Positions 17,953 through 26,280 of a DNA stretch of 64,000 bases are shown here, in pieces. This stretch comes from DAOTZR01 sp034432595 (GTDB lineage Bacteria > Chloroflexota > Anaerolineae > B4-G1 > SLSP01). Under the pieces are notes generated by a model. That model was not told the DNA's origin. It worked only from the letters and a program-made list of their open reading frames with translations, and searched no databases. Position numbers and translations under genes: made by a program. The stretch is taken from assembly GCA_034432595.1 (NCBI GenBank), contig DAOUBT010000023.1, positions 9,132 to 73,131 on the forward strand, in the 5' to 3' direction. How positions within the stretch are numbered: position 1 is the first letter of the stretch; each line of letters starts with the position of its first letter.

Positions 17953-18054
17953 GTTGATGGACGCCACGCCTTCAACCGATCCATCCGCAGGTTGTCCCTG
18001 TCCGCCCTCAAGCACCGGGCCACACTTCGATTGTACTCAAAATGCCCGAAACGC

Positions 18055-18083
18055 AAAGCTCCCCGTTATCCACGGGGAGCTTT
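18055..18083 (-). terminator. Terminator of the glycerol/GlpA-FrdB-SdhCD operon
   Basis: Perfect 11-bp arms (AAAGCTCCCCG and its complement) close a 7-nt loop, 17 nt past the stop of the last anchor-subunit gene. On the minus strand the stem ends in CTTT and is followed by GCGTTT, a weak T-tract. Confidence 0.7.
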
Positions 18084-18100
18084 GCAAAACAGCGCTTTGT

Positions 18101-18421
18101 TTAACGCACAACCTGCCACGTCATCAGGACGCCATAGGCCACCAGCAGGACGCCCAACACAGTCAGACCGCGCTTGAGCCAGGTATCCGCGCGCTCGCTG
18201 ATGGACATATCCAGAATGATGGAACGCACTCCCATCAGCGCATGGGAGACGACCACAATCAGCATCGCTGTTTCCAGAGCAAAAATGCCGGGATGCGAAA
18301 GGTACTCCACCACATCCTCGTAATAGCGCAAGCCCTCAGGCGCCACAAAGTGCTGCGTCACCATGTGCACGCCCAACAAAACGAGCAACAAAGCACCAGT
18401 AATGGCCTGCCAGATCCACAT
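18101..18421 (-). CDS. SdhD/FrdD-like membrane anchor subunit, cytochrome b type
   Basis: 106 residues from the ATG at 18421, chosen because AGGAGG lies 6 nt before it; a GTG at 18436 would overlap the previous stop and bury that site. Three membrane helices are predicted (about 4-24, 46-66 and 84-103). Histidines at 19, 24 and 60 sit in or at the ends of helices, and SHALMGVRSIILD is the classic SdhD heme/quinone-site segment. It should anchor the iron-sulfur subunit encoded upstream and pass electrons to quinone. It is the last gene of the operon, 11 nt after SdhC. Confidence 0.85.
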   Translation of the reverse strand: MWIWQAITGALLLVLLGVHMVTQHFVAPEGLRYYEDVVEYLSHPGIFALETAMLIVVVSHALMGVRSIILDMSISERADTWLKRGLTVLGVLLVAYGVLMTWQVVR

Positions 18422-18432
18422 GCCTCGCCTCC

Positions 18433-18819
18433 TCACCCAATCGCCAGGATCCCCGCCACCATGATGGCGGTGAGCACCATGCTCAGAAGGAACGCGCCCC
18501 AGAAGAGCTGCGCCTGATATTTACTGCCCCAGCCAAGCCCCAAAATCGTCACGCGAATGCCGTTGATGGCATGATACACCAGCCCGAAAATCAACACCGC
18601 GTCGCCCACGACAAAAATGGGGTTCTTGACCAGCGTGATGAAGCTATCCCAGGCTTCGGGGCCGCGCGCCAGATTGCTGAGCATCGTCAAATGCAGGGCC
18701 AGATAAAACACAAGGCCGATAGCGGTGAGGCGCATGAGAATAAAGCCCAGGCCACCCTCGCGCCGACCGCGCCAATCAATCCAGTTCCAGATTTTCTGCC
18801 AGGTGGATTGCGTTTCCAT
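18433..18819 (-). CDS. SdhC-like cytochrome b membrane subunit
   Basis: 128 residues from the ATG at 18819, which has GGGAGG just upstream; longer in-frame starts overlap the iron-sulfur gene. Three helices (about 27-49, 69-92 and 104-126). His43 and His83 are candidate heme ligands, the latter in YHAINGIR, close to the SdhC signature. With the SdhD-like partner this gives up to four membrane-placed histidines, so one or two hemes b are possible. No SdhA or FrdA gene is linked; the flavoprotein next door is GlpA-like. Confidence 0.87.
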   Translation of the reverse strand: METQSTWQKIWNWIDWRGRREGGLGFILMRLTAIGLVFYLALHLTMLSNLARGPEAWDSFITLVKNPIFVVGDAVLIFGLVYHAINGIRVTILGLGWGSKYQAQLFWGAFLLSMVLTAIMVAGILAIG

Positions 18820-18832
18820 GCTCGCCTCCCTT

Positions 18833-19504
18833 TTATTTCCCGGTGATGAAACGACGCCGCAGCCAACCGATGGCGCGCGAGGGGTCCACGCTCGAAGGAC
18901 AGACCTCGGTACACTCCATGGCCGAATGGCAGCGCCAGACGCCATGCGCTCCGCGGGCAATCTCGCAAGCTCCGGTAGCATCCACATCGCGTGGTTCCTC
19001 CAGCACGCGCGCTAAAGCGGCCAGGGGCGCCGGTCCCAGGTACTTAAGATTGCTCACGACGGGACAGGCCGACATGCACAGGCCACATTCGATGCAGTCC
19101 TCGAAGCGATTGCCCGGTTCCGGATTCGGCGCCAGCTCATCACTGCGCGAGTAGGGCAGCCCCATCTGATCCATCTTCTGCAACAGCGGCTTCACATCCA
19201 CTGCCAGATCGCCCACCCAGGGGAAGTTGCGCAACGGCTCCAGCGTTACCGTCGCGCCGTCGGGGAACTCGGCGATGGGCGTGATGCACATCAGGCGTTC
19301 GCGTCCGTTGATGCGCGCGCCGCACAAACCACAGGAAGCGTGATGGCAAGCGTGCCGGAAAATCAGGCTGTGATCCTGCTCACCAAACACCTGCGCCACG
19401 CCGTCAATGATGTTAGCTTCATCGTGCAATTCGACCTTGAAAATCTGATAGTAGCGGTTGCGGGTCGGGCTACCGCGCAAGATACGAAGATTCAATGTGC
19501 GCAT
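18833..19504 (-). CDS. Fumarate reductase/succinate dehydrogenase-type iron-sulfur subunit
   Basis: 223 residues with three cluster sets: [2Fe-2S] at Cys53, Cys58, Cys61, Cys73; [4Fe-4S] at Cys137, Cys140, Cys143 (Cys147 follows); and a third, normally [3Fe-4S], with Cys147, Cys192/Cys198 and Cys202. The CIECGLCMSACP and HGVWRCHSAMECTEVCP segments resemble FrdB of menaquinone-linked enzymes more than SdhB, and the WW quinone-site pair of SdhB is absent. It lies 10 nt after a GlpA-type flavoprotein and 13 nt before SdhC, so it likely links glycerol-3-phosphate oxidation to menaquinone. The alternative is a true SDH whose SdhA is encoded elsewhere. Confidence 0.9.
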   Translation of the reverse strand: MRTLNLRILRGSPTRNRYYQIFKVELHDEANIIDGVAQVFGEQDHSLIFRHACHHASCGLCGARINGRERLMCITPIAEFPDGATVTLEPLRNFPWVGDLAVDVKPLLQKMDQMGLPYSRSDELAPNPEPGNRFEDCIECGLCMSACPVVSNLKYLGPAPLAALARVLEEPRDVDATGACEIARGAHGVWRCHSAMECTEVCPSSVDPSRAIGWLRRRFITGK

Positions 19505-19514
19505 GATGTCCTCC

Positions 19515-20687
19515 CTACGAGCGATAGTAAGCGCGGTATGAGGCCAACGGAACTTCGCGCGTGCGGCACGGCGTGGTTATGCCGGTAACGCCTGCCAGAA
19601 TATCACCCAGCTTCTCAGCCATCGCGCGCGCCGTCGTCGTCTTGCCTCCCAAAATGGCGAAGAAACCTTCCGCGCCATCCGGAGCGTGATTGAAGCAATC
19701 GAAGCCGCGCGTCAACTCACGCCCTTCCACCTTGCCCCCGCCGACGGTCTTATCCAGCAGAGGGCGCGCCGCGGCAGAAATCCCGCGCAGCGGCGCTGTT
19801 GCAAAGCCCGGCACCAACAACTCGCCACAATCCAGCATCTGCTTAATCTGTTCCGGTGGGATGGGGATGTTATCCGGGTCCTGAATCACCCAGGATGTGG
19901 TGCCGATCACCGAGTTGCGGCGCTGCGGCACAATGATGTCGCCATCGCCGGGGCGGTTGAGGCGGTTGATGACGAGCCGCGTCCAACGCTTATGCACCGC
20001 CACCATGATACCCGCCGTCGGCACCATCGCCACATGTTTGACCCCGGCCATCTGTGCAATCTTCGCGCCCCACGGCCCGCCCGCGTTGATGACAATATCC
20101 GCACCGAGCACCTTCTCCTTGCCGGACGAGCGATCGAGCACCTTCACGCCCGTGATGCTGCGTCCCGACCAGACAAACTCCTTCACCTCGGTGTAAGGAT
20201 ACACCACTGCGCCGTTCAGCTTCGCCGTCGCCAGAAAAGCCATGCTGAAATGGAACGGGTCGAACACCCCATCCGGTACGCGCACCGCCGCCAGCAATTT
20301 GGGATTCAAGTTTGGCTCCAGCGCCAGCGCTTCCTTTGGGGTAAGCTTTTGCGTGGGGATACCGGCATGGGCGCATCCCTCCAGGAAGCGGTCGAGATAC
20401 GTCAAATCCTCTTCCGTGATAGCGACAAACAACCCGCCATTGCGCTCCAGCAAATCCGGCATCAACTTGCGCATCAGCGCGTTCTCCTCCGCGCACTCCT
20501 GCGCCGCCTCCGGGTCGGTCATGGCGTAACGCCCGCCGGAGTGCAGCAGCCCGTGGTTGCGTCCCGTCGTCTCCGAAGCAATCTCGCCCCGCTCCACCAC
20601 GGTAACGCGGTACCCACGCAAGACCAGGTCGTGCGCCACGGCGCAGCCGGTCGAACCGGCGCCGATGATCAATGCGTGCACACTCAT
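19515..20687 (-). CDS. glpA: Anaerobic-type glycerol-3-phosphate dehydrogenase flavoprotein (GlpA-like)
   Basis: 390 residues of the DAO superfamily. The FAD motif GAGSTG is at residues 9-14. TTGRNHGLLHSGGRYA (41-56), the AAQECAEEN segment, VPDGVFDPF and GGKTTTARAMAE all follow E. coli GlpA closely. It oxidises sn-glycerol-3-phosphate to dihydroxyacetone phosphate. Unlike E. coli GlpA (about 540 residues) it stops after the catalytic domain, lacking the C-terminal Cys-rich region, and no glpB or glpC is present. FrdB-, SdhC- and SdhD-like genes follow at 10-13 nt spacing. Glycerol kinase and DHA kinase genes upstream support the substrate. Confidence 0.9.
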   Translation of the reverse strand: MSVHALIIGAGSTGCAVAHDLVLRGYRVTVVERGEIASETTGRNHGLLHSGGRYAMTDPEAAQECAEENALMRKLMPDLLERNGGLFVAITEEDLTYLDRFLEGCAHAGIPTQKLTPKEALALEPNLNPKLLAAVRVPDGVFDPFHFSMAFLATAKLNGAVVYPYTEVKEFVWSGRSITGVKVLDRSSGKEKVLGADIVINAGGPWGAKIAQMAGVKHVAMVPTAGIMVAVHKRWTRLVINRLNRPGDGDIIVPQRRNSVIGTTSWVIQDPDNIPIPPEQIKQMLDCGELLVPGFATAPLRGISAAARPLLDKTVGGGKVEGRELTRGFDCFNHAPDGAEGFFAILGGKTTTARAMAEKLGDILAGVTGITTPCRTREVPLASYRAYYRS

Positions 20688-20735
20688 AAGACCTCCTTAA
20701 GTAGGATAAACTGCCCTTCAAGAGAACTACAAAAC

Positions 20736-23240
20736 CTAAGCCAGGTTCAGAGAAGCCACATACGCCTTAACCGCCTCGGCGGATTCAAGCTGCAGCGCTT
20801 GCGCCGCCACGTCCTGCGCCTCCGTCAGGCTTAATTTGCGGATGATGTCCTTAGCTCCAGGGATAGCCGGCGGATTCATGCTGAACTCATCCAGGCCCAG
20901 GCCCAGGAGGATGGGCACCCCCAACGGCATCCCGGCCAGCTCGCCACACAGGCCCACCCAAATGCCGTGCGCGTGCGCCCCGTCAATCACCTGCTTGATC
21001 AGGCGCAGCACAGCGGGATGGAACGGATCGGCCAGGTGCGCCACCTGTGCGTTGGTACGATCAGCCGCCATGGTGTACTGACTCAAATCATTGGTGCCGA
21101 TACTGAAGAAATCCACTTCCTGAGCCAGGCGATCCGCGATCACCGCTGCCGAAGGCACCTCCACCATAATACCCGTTTCCATCGTTTCGTCAAAAGGCAC
21201 TCCCTCCGCCCGCAACTCAGCCTGCACGGCCCGCACGACGGAGCGGAAAGCCCGCGCCTCTTCAACCGTGGCCACCATCGGCGCCATCACCTTGATATTC
21301 CGCCCCGGGCTGGCGCGGAGAATCGCGCGCAACTGCGTCCTGAGCAAATCGCGCCGGTCCAACGTCATGCGAATGCCGCGCCATCCCAGGAAGGGATTGT
21401 CCTCGTGCGGGGCGTTAATGTAAGGTAAAGGCTTATCGCCCCCAATATCCAACGTCCGAATCACCAGAGGACGCTGTTCAAAGACATCGGCAATCGCTTT
21501 GTAGAGCACAAACTGCTCTTCTTCGGAAGGAGCGGATTTGCGGTCAAGATAGAGAAATTCGGTACGCAGCAGCCCCACGCCTTCCGCGCCGTATTCGAGC
21601 GCGCGCCGCGCATCCGCCAGGCCGCGGATATTCGCGACCACCTCCACGCGCTTACCATCGCGCGTGATAGCGGGGGCCTGCCCACGGGACTTCGCGTCCG
21701 CGAGTTTAGCCAGCCACTGCGCACGACGCTGTGCGTACTGCGCCTGCGCGTCCGCATCCGGAGCCACCTCCACCAGCCCCTGATCGCCATCCACGACGAG
21801 CACCGTTCCCGGCTGAATCCGCATCAACTCCGGGCCAAGGCCCGCCACAGCAGGAATATTGAGGGCGCGCGCCAGAATCGCCGCGTGCGACGTGGCTCCT
21901 CCCATCACCGTGGCGATGCCCAGCACTTTGCTGGTGTCAAGTTGAATCGTATCTGAGGGCATCAAATCCTGTGCCACCAGAATACCAGGCACATCCATCA
22001 CCGGCAGCGCGCCGCGCGTCTCACCCACAAGATACCGCAACACCTGCTCGCCCACATTGGCCACATCCACGGCGCGCGACTGCAAGTAGGGGTCATCCAG
22101 CGCCTGGAAATCGGCCACCTGCGTCTGTACCGCCGTCTGCCAGGCCACTTCCGCGTTGATGCGTTCGCTGCGGATGCGGGTAATGGCCACATCCACCAGG
22201 GCCGGGTCCTCTAAGAACAGAAGATGCGCGTCAAAAATAGCGGCCTCATAAGCGCCGGCCTGCTGCTGTGCGCGCGTGCGCAGCAGCTCAATATCCTTGC
22301 GCGCAGCGGCGATCGCAGCCATCAGGCGTTGAATCTCAGCCTCCGGGTCGGTGATGCTGCGTTGAATCACGGTCAGGGTTTGCATGTGGTACACATAAGC
22401 CGGCCCCAGCGCCACCCCCGGCGCAACGGGGATGCCGCCAAGCTGTCCGGCCTTAAGGCTCAATACGGGGACGCGCGTCTCGGCTTGCAGGGCAGCCGCT
22501 TCCTGCGCAGATTCGCCAAAATTATTGCGCACCAGCGCGGAAAGCGCATCCAGGGCCAGCGTGGCATCCTCACCTTCGGCGGAAAGGGCAATCTCGTGCC
22601 CCTGCAACACCCCCAAAGTCGCCACCTGATTGATACTCTTGGCACTCACCCAGGCCGAGCCGCGCGTCACATTGCGCACCAGGACCTTCGCTTTATACCG
22701 CCCCGCCGTGCTCACAAACAAAGCTGCCGGACGGGCATGTAGCCCCAGGCGGTTGGTAACCTTGAGCATCACTTCCTGTCCCGCCCCGGCCTGTGCCTGC
22801 TCCGGCGCCGCCATGCCCGACACATCCGCCACGCCCCGCAACTGCATGACCTTCGCCATCAGCGCGTTTTGCGCCTCTTCCACCACGGCTTCGATGGGGC
22901 TACCCGTCATAATCTGCACGGCAGCAACAATCGCCCCCTCCACCAGAGGGGCCGGGCACAGATGAATCGAACGCCGCCACTCCGCAGGGATAAACTCCAG
23001 GGCCGCTTCCGTGCTCAACAAGGCACTGCCCAAATCCATCAGCATGACCACCCCTTCCGGGCTATAGACGGATTCGATGGCAGCTTTGACCTTAAAGGGA
23101 TCGGTACCGATGGGATTTTCCGGGTTGTCAATGCCACCCGCGGTCGCGATGGGCACTTTACCCTGCGTCATCTGCTCAGCCAGCTGACGCACACCCTCGG
23201 CCAATTCCGCACTGTGCGAAACAATGACCAATCCAATCAT
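20736..23240 (-). CDS. dhaM: DhaM-HPr-Enzyme I fusion phosphotransferase for dihydroxyacetone kinase
   Basis: 834 residues in three parts. Residues 1-130 are the EIIA-Man-like DhaM domain with phospho-His9 (VIVSHSAELAEGV) and VMLMDLGSALLST. Residues about 157-243 are HPr with phospho-His168 (GLHARPA). Residues about 262-834 are a complete Enzyme I, with phospho-His452 in GGATSHAAIL, the PEP-binding GTNDLSQYT and a C-terminal GLCGELAG. The chain would move phosphate from PEP through EI, HPr and DhaM to ADP on DhaL. E. coli DhaM carries only a truncated EI, so this is a full self-contained PTS relay. It is 48 nt upstream of glpA. Confidence 0.93.
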   Translation of the reverse strand: MIGLVIVSHSAELAEGVRQLAEQMTQGKVPIATAGGIDNPENPIGTDPFKVKAAIESVYSPEGVVMLMDLGSALLSTEAALEFIPAEWRRSIHLCPAPLVEGAIVAAVQIMTGSPIEAVVEEAQNALMAKVMQLRGVADVSGMAAPEQAQAGAGQEVMLKVTNRLGLHARPAALFVSTAGRYKAKVLVRNVTRGSAWVSAKSINQVATLGVLQGHEIALSAEGEDATLALDALSALVRNNFGESAQEAAALQAETRVPVLSLKAGQLGGIPVAPGVALGPAYVYHMQTLTVIQRSITDPEAEIQRLMAAIAAARKDIELLRTRAQQQAGAYEAAIFDAHLLFLEDPALVDVAITRIRSERINAEVAWQTAVQTQVADFQALDDPYLQSRAVDVANVGEQVLRYLVGETRGALPVMDVPGILVAQDLMPSDTIQLDTSKVLGIATVMGGATSHAAILARALNIPAVAGLGPELMRIQPGTVLVVDGDQGLVEVAPDADAQAQYAQRRAQWLAKLADAKSRGQAPAITRDGKRVEVVANIRGLADARRALEYGAEGVGLLRTEFLYLDRKSAPSEEEQFVLYKAIADVFEQRPLVIRTLDIGGDKPLPYINAPHEDNPFLGWRGIRMTLDRRDLLRTQLRAILRASPGRNIKVMAPMVATVEEARAFRSVVRAVQAELRAEGVPFDETMETGIMVEVPSAAVIADRLAQEVDFFSIGTNDLSQYTMAADRTNAQVAHLADPFHPAVLRLIKQVIDGAHAHGIWVGLCGELAGMPLGVPILLGLGLDEFSMNPPAIPGAKDIIRKLSLTEAQDVAAQALQLESAEAVKAYVASLNLA

Positions 23241-23262
23241 AAAAGCCCTCCCGTGATGAGGA

Positions 23263-23787
23263 CTAAGAAGCCTGCGAAAGCGCGTGCACCAATTCGCGGC
23301 AGAAAGCGGGAATATCCTCTACCACCCGGCCCCAGACCAGATTGCCATCGCGGAAAGCGGGTTCATCCACCCAAATAGCTCCGGCATTCACCAAATCATC
23401 TTTGATACCACGCGAACCGGTTGCGCGGTGACCGCGCACAATACCGGCGGAAGCAAGCACCCAACCGGCATGACAGATAGCAGCCACGATCTTCCCTTGT
23501 GCATGGATGGCGCGCACCAGATTCAAGACCGCTTCGGAGCGGCGTAGCTTATCCGGCGCCCAACCGCCCGGCACCACCAGAGCATCCAGCATAGCCGGGT
23601 CAACCTGATCAATCAGCACATCCGGTCGTGCGGTCAGGCAATGCTTGCCGCGGAACGTCTCCATCCGGGTGGCGATAACGGTGACCTCCGCGCCTTCCTC
23701 ACGCAAACGCATGACCGGCACCCAGAACTCCAAATCCTCAAAGCCTTCATCCACCAGAACACCGATACGTTTATGCTGTAAAAGCAT
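23263..23787 (-). CDS. DJ-1/PfpI family protein
   Basis: 174 residues. The nucleophile elbow AAICHAGW has Cys105-His106, and the early acidic residue (FEDLEF) is in the usual place. The SRGIKDDLVNAGA and FRDGNLVWGRV segments are typical of the PfpI/YhbO subgroup, which includes deglycase- and protease-annotated members acting on glyoxal or methylglyoxal adducts. Between the glycerol genes and near mgsA, protection from methylglyoxal is an attractive role (inference). It overlaps nothing but is 2 nt from the methyltransferase gene. Confidence 0.88.
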   Translation of the reverse strand: MLLQHKRIGVLVDEGFEDLEFWVPVMRLREEGAEVTVIATRMETFRGKHCLTARPDVLIDQVDPAMLDALVVPGGWAPDKLRRSEAVLNLVRAIHAQGKIVAAICHAGWVLASAGIVRGHRATGSRGIKDDLVNAGAIWVDEPAFRDGNLVWGRVVEDIPAFCRELVHALSQAS

Positions 23788-23789
23788 GG

Positions 23790-24383
23790 CTATCTCCTTC
23801 TACCAGCCTCGTAACAGGCCGGACAATAGGCAACTTCATAGATGGTGGTCAACACTTCATCCACGTTCAGGTCCAGAGGGCCAGGGATGAACCCCACCTG
23901 CCCGCACGCGCACGCATACCATCCGTGTGTCACCGCCTCAAAAGGGATGCGCGGGGCCTGCAAATCCACAAATTCCACATCCAGATGCCAACGCGCATTG
24001 GTGATTAAACCGCGCGCCCCTAAAGCCTGTAACTTCTGCATGTAAAGACCGGTATGGCGACAATGCCGCATCAGCAACACGCCCACGGTCACATCGTTGG
24101 GAAAAGGCCATGCACGGGCGTCATCCACCCGGACAATCAGATTCTCCGGCAGGGGCGCTTCCTGCCGTGCTTTTTGGATGAGCGCCTCCTGCCATTCAAT
24201 GGCGTACACTTTGCGGCACAGGTTGGCCATGCGACGCGCCAGACGCAAATCACCGGCGCCGATATCCACCACCACATCCGTAGGGCGCAACCAGCTCAGC
24301 GCCTGCTGATAGGTGGCTTCATCATAGGGGGCCCACCAGGACTCCCAATCCTGTGCTGTCAGCGATGAATCCGGCCCGACCAT
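23790..24383 (-). CDS. SAM-dependent methyltransferase-like protein with Cys-rich C-terminus
   Basis: 197 residues. VVVDIGAGDLRLARR (about 37-51) is the SAM-binding motif I and IEWQEALI the acidic strand; VRVDDARAWPF resembles motif III of small class I methyltransferases. The C-terminal third has CACG and CPAC pairs that could bind zinc. The substrate is unknown. It is packed between an 89-residue membrane protein gene (15 nt) and the PfpI gene (2 nt) in the glycerol locus, which gives no obvious clue to its role. Confidence 0.75.
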   Translation of the reverse strand: MVGPDSSLTAQDWESWWAPYDEATYQQALSWLRPTDVVVDIGAGDLRLARRMANLCRKVYAIEWQEALIQKARQEAPLPENLIVRVDDARAWPFPNDVTVGVLLMRHCRHTGLYMQKLQALGARGLITNARWHLDVEFVDLQAPRIPFEAVTHGWYACACGQVGFIPGPLDLNVDEVLTTIYEVAYCPACYEAGRRR

Positions 24384-24398
24384 TTAAACTCCCGCGAT

Positions 24399-24668
24399 TC
24401 AACGATCCGAGCGCAGGAAGTCTGTTCCGCGAGTGATGATGTTTACCAACAAAGAAATGCCAAAAGCAACCCAGACTGCAGCCGCGCTCCCCACACCCCA
24501 CAAGAGCGCTTCTTTCCACCCTCCTGCTGGCCAGACCTGATAGGCAGTAAACCCTCCAAAAACCAGGCTTAGGATGCCAATGACCATAAGTCCGGTGCGG
24601 AGTTTAATCCAGGGCTTTGGTACAGAAGACTGCTGTTGAGAAGAAGCTTTACGTTTTGATGAACTCAT
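24399..24668 (-). CDS. Small membrane protein, two predicted helices
   Basis: 89 residues from the ATG at 24668; the upstream in-frame extension runs through a hairpin and into glpK, so it is not used. A Ser/Gln/Lys-rich cytoplasmic N-terminus (about 1-24) precedes helices at roughly 26-46 and 55-77. No family recognised. It is separated from glpK by 67 nt containing a strong hairpin, and may mark the start of a second transcription unit. Confidence 0.6.
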   Translation of the reverse strand: MSSSKRKASSQQQSSVPKPWIKLRTGLMVIGILSLVFGGFTAYQVWPAGGWKEALLWGVGSAAAVWVAFGISLLVNIITRGTDFLRSDR

Positions 24669-24684
24669 TTTATCGCATCTCACT

Positions 24685-24713
24685 AACGGGGCCGGGTCCG
24701 TCCCGGCCCCGTT
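24685..24713. terminator. Strong GC hairpin downstream of glpK
   Basis: Perfect 12-bp arms (AACGGGGCCGGG and its complement) with a 5-nt loop. The T-run (24712-24717) follows it on the + strand, opposite to gene direction; on the minus strand the stem is followed only by TT. It may still attenuate or stabilise the minus-strand transcript between glpK and the downstream genes. Confidence 0.5.
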
Positions 24714-24735
24714 TTTTAGCAGAATCTTTAGGAGT

Positions 24736-26247
24736 TTACTCGATCCAGTTGAAGGTGCGCTCAACGGCCTTGAGCCAGCCCTTGTAGAGCCGAGCGCGCG
24801 TCTCCTCGTCCATCTTCGGCTCCCAGGTCTTGTCCACGCCCCAGTTCTGGCGCAGCTCGTCGGTATTCTTCCAGAAGCCGACGGCCAGACCGGCAGCGTA
24901 GGCCGCACCCAACGCCGTCGTTTCGGCCACGGTCGGGCGCACCACCGGCACGCCGAGGATGTCCGCCTGGAACTGCATCAGCAGCTCGTTGAAGACCATG
25001 CCGCCATCCACCTTGAGGGCCTTGAGCTGCACGCCCGAATCCTTGAACATGGCATCCAGCACTTCGCGGGTCTGATAGGCGGTGGCCTCCAGAGCCGCGC
25101 GCGCGATGTGGCCGCGGTTGATGTAGCGCGTGAGGCCGACGATCACGCCGCGCGCATCCGAGCGCCAGTAGGGCGCGAACAGGCCGGAGAAGGCGGGTAC
25201 GAAGTAAATGCCGCCGTTGTCCTCAACCGTGCGGGCCAGCGGTTCAACGTCGCTCGACTTCTCGATCATCTTCAAGTTGTCGCGCAGCCACTGTACCAGA
25301 GCACCGGTGATCGCGATGGAGCCTTCCAGGCAGTACACCGCCGGTTCGTCGTTAAACTTGTAGCCCAGGGTGGTGAGCAGGCCGGACTTGGAGGGGACGA
25401 TCTTGGTGCCGGTGTTCATGAGCATGAAGCAGCCCGTGCCGTAGGTGTTCTTGGCCTCGCCGGGGCTGAAGCAGGTCTGTCCGACCAGCGCCGCCTGCTG
25501 ATCGCCCAGGTCACCGCAGACGGGAATCTTATCACCGAAAGGCCCATCCACCGGCGTATAGCCGTAAATCTTGGTGTCGCTGGAGGGGCGAATCTGCGGC
25601 AGCATCTGCCGCGGAATCCCCATGATGTCCAGAATTTCCTGGTCCCAGTCCAGCGTCTCCAGATTCATCAGCATGGTGCGGCTGGCATTGGAGACATCGG
25701 TCACATGAGCACCACCGTTGGGGCCGCCGGTAATCCACCAGATGACCCAGGTGTCAATATTGCCGAAGACCGCCTCACCCTTCTCTGCGGCCTCGCGCAC
25801 GCCCGGCACATTATCCAGAATCCACTTGATCTTGGGGCCGGAGAAGTAAGTCGCCAGCGGCAGCCCTACCTTGGGGCGGAAGCGATCCTGCCCACCATCT
25901 GCCGCAAGCGCATTGCAGATATCAGCCGTCCGAGTGTCCTGCCAGACGATGGCGTTGTAATAAGGCTCGCCCGTCTTGGGGTTCCAGACGATGGTGGTCT
26001 CGCGCTGATTGGTCACGCCCACCGCCGCAATATCGCCAGGCTCGGCGCCGGCCTTCTCCAGAGCGCCCTTTACCACATCCTGAGTGCGCGCCCAAATTTC
26101 CATGGGATTGTGCTCAACCCAGCCCGGTTTGGGGTAGATTTGCTCATGCTCAAGCTGATGAACACTGACCACCTGACCGGCGTGGTTGAAGAGCATGCAC
26201 CGCGTGCTGGTTGTCCCCTGATCAATTGCTGCTACGTACTTCGCCAT
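24736..26247 (-). CDS. glpK: Glycerol kinase
   Basis: 503 residues, the standard GlpK length. The N-terminal AIDQGTTSTRCMLF (residues 7-20), GVTNQRETTIVW, the YNAIVWQDTRT glycerol-site segment and GALVQWLRDN are all diagnostic. The late KVDGGMVFNELLMQFQADILG segment is the FGGY signature 2. It phosphorylates glycerol to glycerol-3-phosphate, which the GlpA-type dehydrogenase encoded further down would oxidise. It lies 33 nt after dhaL; a GC hairpin follows. Confidence 0.97.
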   Translation of the reverse strand: MAKYVAAIDQGTTSTRCMLFNHAGQVVSVHQLEHEQIYPKPGWVEHNPMEIWARTQDVVKGALEKAGAEPGDIAAVGVTNQRETTIVWNPKTGEPYYNAIVWQDTRTADICNALAADGGQDRFRPKVGLPLATYFSGPKIKWILDNVPGVREAAEKGEAVFGNIDTWVIWWITGGPNGGAHVTDVSNASRTMLMNLETLDWDQEILDIMGIPRQMLPQIRPSSDTKIYGYTPVDGPFGDKIPVCGDLGDQQAALVGQTCFSPGEAKNTYGTGCFMLMNTGTKIVPSKSGLLTTLGYKFNDEPAVYCLEGSIAITGALVQWLRDNLKMIEKSSDVEPLARTVEDNGGIYFVPAFSGLFAPYWRSDARGVIVGLTRYINRGHIARAALEATAYQTREVLDAMFKDSGVQLKALKVDGGMVFNELLMQFQADILGVPVVRPTVAETTALGAAYAAGLAVGFWKNTDELRQNWGVDKTWEPKMDEETRARLYKGWLKAVERTFNWIE

Positions 26248-26280
26248 ACAACCCTCCTGTGAAGTGTGAACTGACTGAAT

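Noticed and set aside
18101..19504. Ordinary succinate dehydrogenase operon
   Set aside because: The flavoprotein subunit SdhA is missing and a GlpA-type flavoprotein occupies its place; the FrdB-like motifs also differ from SdhB.
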